Shown: one piece after another, positions 13,509 through 16,552 of the stretch
Numbering within the stretch: the first letter of the stretch is position 1
How the letters are laid out: the number at the start of each line of letters is the position of its first letter
Origin: Desulfovibrio sp.
Lineage (GTDB): Bacteria; Desulfobacterota; Desulfovibrionia; Desulfovibrionales; Desulfovibrionaceae
Length of the DNA stretch: 16,552 nucleotides
Direction: 5' to 3'
Assembly (NCBI GenBank): GCA_003525525.1
Contig: DQED01000299.1
Coordinates: 2,820 to 19,371 of the forward strand
The notes under the pieces: generated by a model
The model's database searches: none
Seen by the model: the letters and a program-made list of their open reading frames with translations, nothing else
Told to the model about the DNA's origin: nothing
Translations under genes and position numbers: made by a program

Positions 13509-14546
13509 ATGCCCCTTCTCGAACGGGAACAAGCCGTACTCACCACCATCATCGAGGCCTACGTCGCTTCGGCCGCCCCGGTGGGTTCGCGCGCGGTGTC
13601 CAAATTGAGCCCCCTGGGCCTGTCCCCGGCCTCGATCCGCAACATCATGGCCGACCTGACCGACGCCGGCTACCTGGCCCAGCCGCACACCTCGGCCGGG
13701 CGCGTGCCCACGGCCAAGGCCTTCCGCCTCTATCTCGACACGGTCATGCGCCCCGCGCCCGTGGCCGAAGACGCCTGCCGGCGCATCGCCGACGACCTGT
13801 CCACGGCCGGCCACGACGTCGGCGACATGCTGCGCCGGGCCTCGCGCCTGCTTTCCGGCCTGTCGCTGCAGGTGGCCATGGTGGTCGCGCCCAACGAATC
13901 GGCTGCGCGCTGGAAGCGCATCGACTTTTCCCTGCTCAACTCCGGGCTCGCCATGGTCCTGCTCGTGCTCCAGGGCGGACTCGTGCGCACCCGCATCATC
14001 GAGACCGACCCCGACGTCACGGCCGACGACCTCGTACGTTTCGCCAATTACTTAAACCACCTCTTTACGGACATGACCGTGGCTCAGGCGCGCCTGCGCC
14101 TCGTGGCCGAGATGGAGCAGGCGCGACGTACCCTCGACGACCTCTGCCGCCGCGCCCTGACCATGGCCCAACGCGCCTTCGAGCAGCAGCGCGAGGCGGC
14201 CTGCGAAGTCATCGTGGACGGGACGCCCAACATCCTGTCCCAGCCCGAATTCACCGACGCCGAACACGTGCGCGAACTCATGCGCGTGCTCGAAGAACGC
14301 ACGATCCTGCTCGAACTCCTGGACAAAACCGCAAATGAACTTAAAACGGTCATAACCATCGGCGACGAGTCGGACAGGGCCGTGCTCGCGGAACTGGGCG
14401 TCATCACCGCGCCCTACGGCACCGGCGGCCTCCCGTTCGGGGCCATCGGCGTCATCGGTCCCCTGCGCATGGACTACGCCAAGCTCGTGCCCGTGGTGAA
14501 CTGCACGGCCGCCGCCCTGACGCGGCTTCTCGACCGGCATTTTTAA
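13509..14546 (+). CDS. hrcA: HrcA, heat-inducible transcription repressor
   Basis: A 345-residue protein of usual HrcA length. The N-terminal winged helix (about 4-75) contains SPLGLSPASIRNIMADLTDAGYLAQPHTSAGRVPTAKAFRLYLD, the family signature. The GAF-like middle domain (about 105-215) and the C-terminal VITAPYGTGGLPFGAIGVIGPLRMDYAKLVPVV are also typical. HrcA binds CIRCE and represses chaperone operons; its folding depends on GroEL, which makes it a sensor of free chaperonin. It lies 6 bases downstream of its own operator palindrome, so autoregulation is expected. First gene of hrcA-grpE-dnaK. Start ATG 13509 with GAGG 7 bases upstream. Confidence 0.96.
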   Translation: MPLLEREQAVLTTIIEAYVASAAPVGSRAVSKLSPLGLSPASIRNIMADLTDAGYLAQPHTSAGRVPTAKAFRLYLDTVMRPAPVAEDACRRIADDLSTAGHDVGDMLRRASRLLSGLSLQVAMVVAPNESAARWKRIDFSLLNSGLAMVLLVLQGGLVRTRIIETDPDVTADDLVRFANYLNHLFTDMTVAQARLRLVAEMEQARRTLDDLCRRALTMAQRAFEQQREAACEVIVDGTPNILSQPEFTDAEHVRELMRVLEERTILLELLDKTANELKTVITIGDESDRAVLAELGVITAPYGTGGLPFGAIGVIGPLRMDYAKLVPVVNCTAAALTRLLDRHF

Positions 14547-14565
14547 CGTCAACGCCCGCGCGCCC

Positions 14566-14594
14566 GGCCCGGCCGGACCTGGCCGGCCTTTTTT
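14566..14594 (+). terminator. Terminator-like hairpin between hrcA and grpE
   Basis: GGCC-C-GGCC pairs with GGCCGGCC (8 bp, one bulged C) around GGACCT, followed directly by TTTTTT. Within an operon it would act as a partial terminator or processing site that changes the grpE-dnaK to hrcA ratio. Confidence 0.65.
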
Positions 14595-14623
14595 CGCGCC
14601 CGGCGCGACATTGTGGAGGATGC

Positions 14624-15157
14624 ATGGCCCCTGAAGAAAAAATCCCCGATTCCGCCGCTCCCGAAACCTCCGACTCGGCCGCTGCGACGACGCCGGAAGA
14701 GGAGATCGAACGCCTGCGCGCCGAACTGGCCGCCGAGTCCGACCGCCGGCTGCGCAGCCTCGCCGAAACGGAAAACCTGAAAAAGCGCCTTCTCAAGGAG
14801 AAGGAGGAATTTCAGAAATACGCCACGGAATCCCTGGTCTCGGAGCTGCTGCCCGTCCTCGACCACCTCGACCTCGCCCTGACCCACGGCAAGGGCCTTG
14901 CCGCGTGCAAGGACTTCGTGGTCGGCGTGGACATGACGCGCAAGGCCTTCATGGACATCCTCGGCCGCCACGGCGTGACCGAATTCGGGGCCGAGGGCGA
15001 GCCGTTCAATCCCGAATCCCACGAGGCGCTCGGCATGGCCAGCCGGCCAGACCTGCCGGCCGAAGCCGTGGCGCAAGTGGTGCAGAAAGGTTTCACCCTG
15101 CGCGGTCGGATGCTGCGCCCGGCCAAGGTGATGGTCAACAAGTCCCCGGAGGCATAA
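14624..15157 (+). CDS. grpE: GrpE, nucleotide exchange factor of DnaK
   Basis: A 177-residue protein. An acidic disordered N-terminus (about 1-22) leads into the long coiled-coil dimerisation helix (TPEEEIERLRAELAAESDRRLRSLAETENLKKRLLKEKEEF, about 24-65). The beta domain that opens the DnaK nucleotide site follows: GRHGVTEFGAEGEPFNPESHEALGM and VVQKGFTLRGRMLRPAKVMVNK, the family signature. The VHHE-like motif is present as SHEAL. It releases ADP from DnaK. GGAGG (14615-14619) is 4 bases before the ATG. Second gene of the operon. Confidence 0.96.
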   Translation: MAPEEKIPDSAAPETSDSAAATTPEEEIERLRAELAAESDRRLRSLAETENLKKRLLKEKEEFQKYATESLVSELLPVLDHLDLALTHGKGLAACKDFVVGVDMTRKAFMDILGRHGVTEFGAEGEPFNPESHEALGMASRPDLPAEAVAQVVQKGFTLRGRMLRPAKVMVNKSPEA

Positions 15158-15174
15158 CGACTGGCGCTGAGGCC

Positions 15175-15203
15175 GCTTTTCGCCGTGAAAAGGGCGTTTT
15201 TTT
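15175..15203 (+). terminator. Terminator-like hairpin between grpE and dnaK
   Basis: CTTTTC-GCCGT-GAAAAG, with an outer GC extension across a two-base bulge, then TTTTTTT (15197-15203). AAAGGG (15189-15194) can instead pair with CCCTTT (15214-15219) downstream, an alternative fold that would break this hairpin. Confidence 0.5.
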
Positions 15204-15216
15204 CCGCAAAACCCCC

Positions 15217-15244
15217 TTTACTCGGGAAAATCGGGCCTTATATG
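15217..15244 (+). promoter_or_regulatory. Possible secondary promoter of dnaK
   Basis: TTTACT (15217-15222), a 16-base spacer and TATATG (15239-15244), in the only AT-rich patch of the 163-base grpE-dnaK gap. Matches are moderate. It would let dnaK be made despite the terminator-like hairpin just upstream and free of the CIRCE site. Confidence 0.35.
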
Positions 15245-15320
15245 TCAGCCTGTCAACGCGAAACCATCCGCCCGCCGCGGCGGGAGATCATACCGGAACC
15301 CCCAAGGAGGAAAGGCTATC

Positions 15321-16552
<1,232 letters not shown>

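Overview
The window is about two thirds G+C, with strong third-position G/C bias and Desulfovibrio-type gene families. The lineage-typical TPR protein, free-living nif genes, and the hrcA-grpE-dnaK order all point to a diazotrophic sulfate reducer of the Desulfovibrio/Solidesulfovibrio type. The genus is inferred from protein flavour, not from a search. No IS elements, phage genes, CRISPR arrays, tRNAs or rRNAs were recognised.

Layout. (1) 1-1586, minus strand: a translationally coupled btaA-btaB pair, with btaB running off the left edge. It is predicted to make the phosphorus-free betaine lipid DGTS. (2) 1587-2039: an intergenic region with an AT-rich 3' half holding a 16-bp dyad and a sigma-54-type promoter. 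(3) 2040-6088: nifE-nifN-nifB, the FeMo-co assembly genes, closed by a strong intrinsic terminator whose T-run overlaps the -35 box of the next promoter. (4) 6401-7833: a Desulfovibrio-type TPR protein translationally coupled to a PilZ (c-di-GMP receptor) protein, behind a structured leader. (5) 7834-8351: a 518-base region with a well-initiated 30-codon ORF and a cluster of GTAAC-type elements in front of modB. (6) 8352-10573: modB-modA-modC molybdate ABC transporter; modC is short, and a 16-bp perfect hairpin lies between modA and modC. (7) 10667-11512: a class 3 lipase with its own promoter, convergent with a small Fe-S protein (11509-11811, minus). (8) 12067-12765: a FadR-type GntR regulator, then a small exported protein (13009-13377). 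(9) 13438-16552: the heat-shock operon hrcA-grpE-dnaK, with a CIRCE operator embedded in a 41-bp perfect palindrome; dnaK runs off the right edge.

How the parts fit. NifB makes the Fe-S core cluster, NifEN matures it with molybdenum, and ModBAC imports molybdate, so regions 3 and 6 serve the same need. The TPR/PilZ pair between them has no obvious role in nitrogen fixation. HrcA should repress its own operon through the CIRCE palindrome. Most genes belong to known families. The less explained signals are regulatory: the mod upstream array, the nifE dyad, the TPR leader, the modA-modC hairpin and the oversized CIRCE palindrome. I did not find a clearly new multi-gene system.
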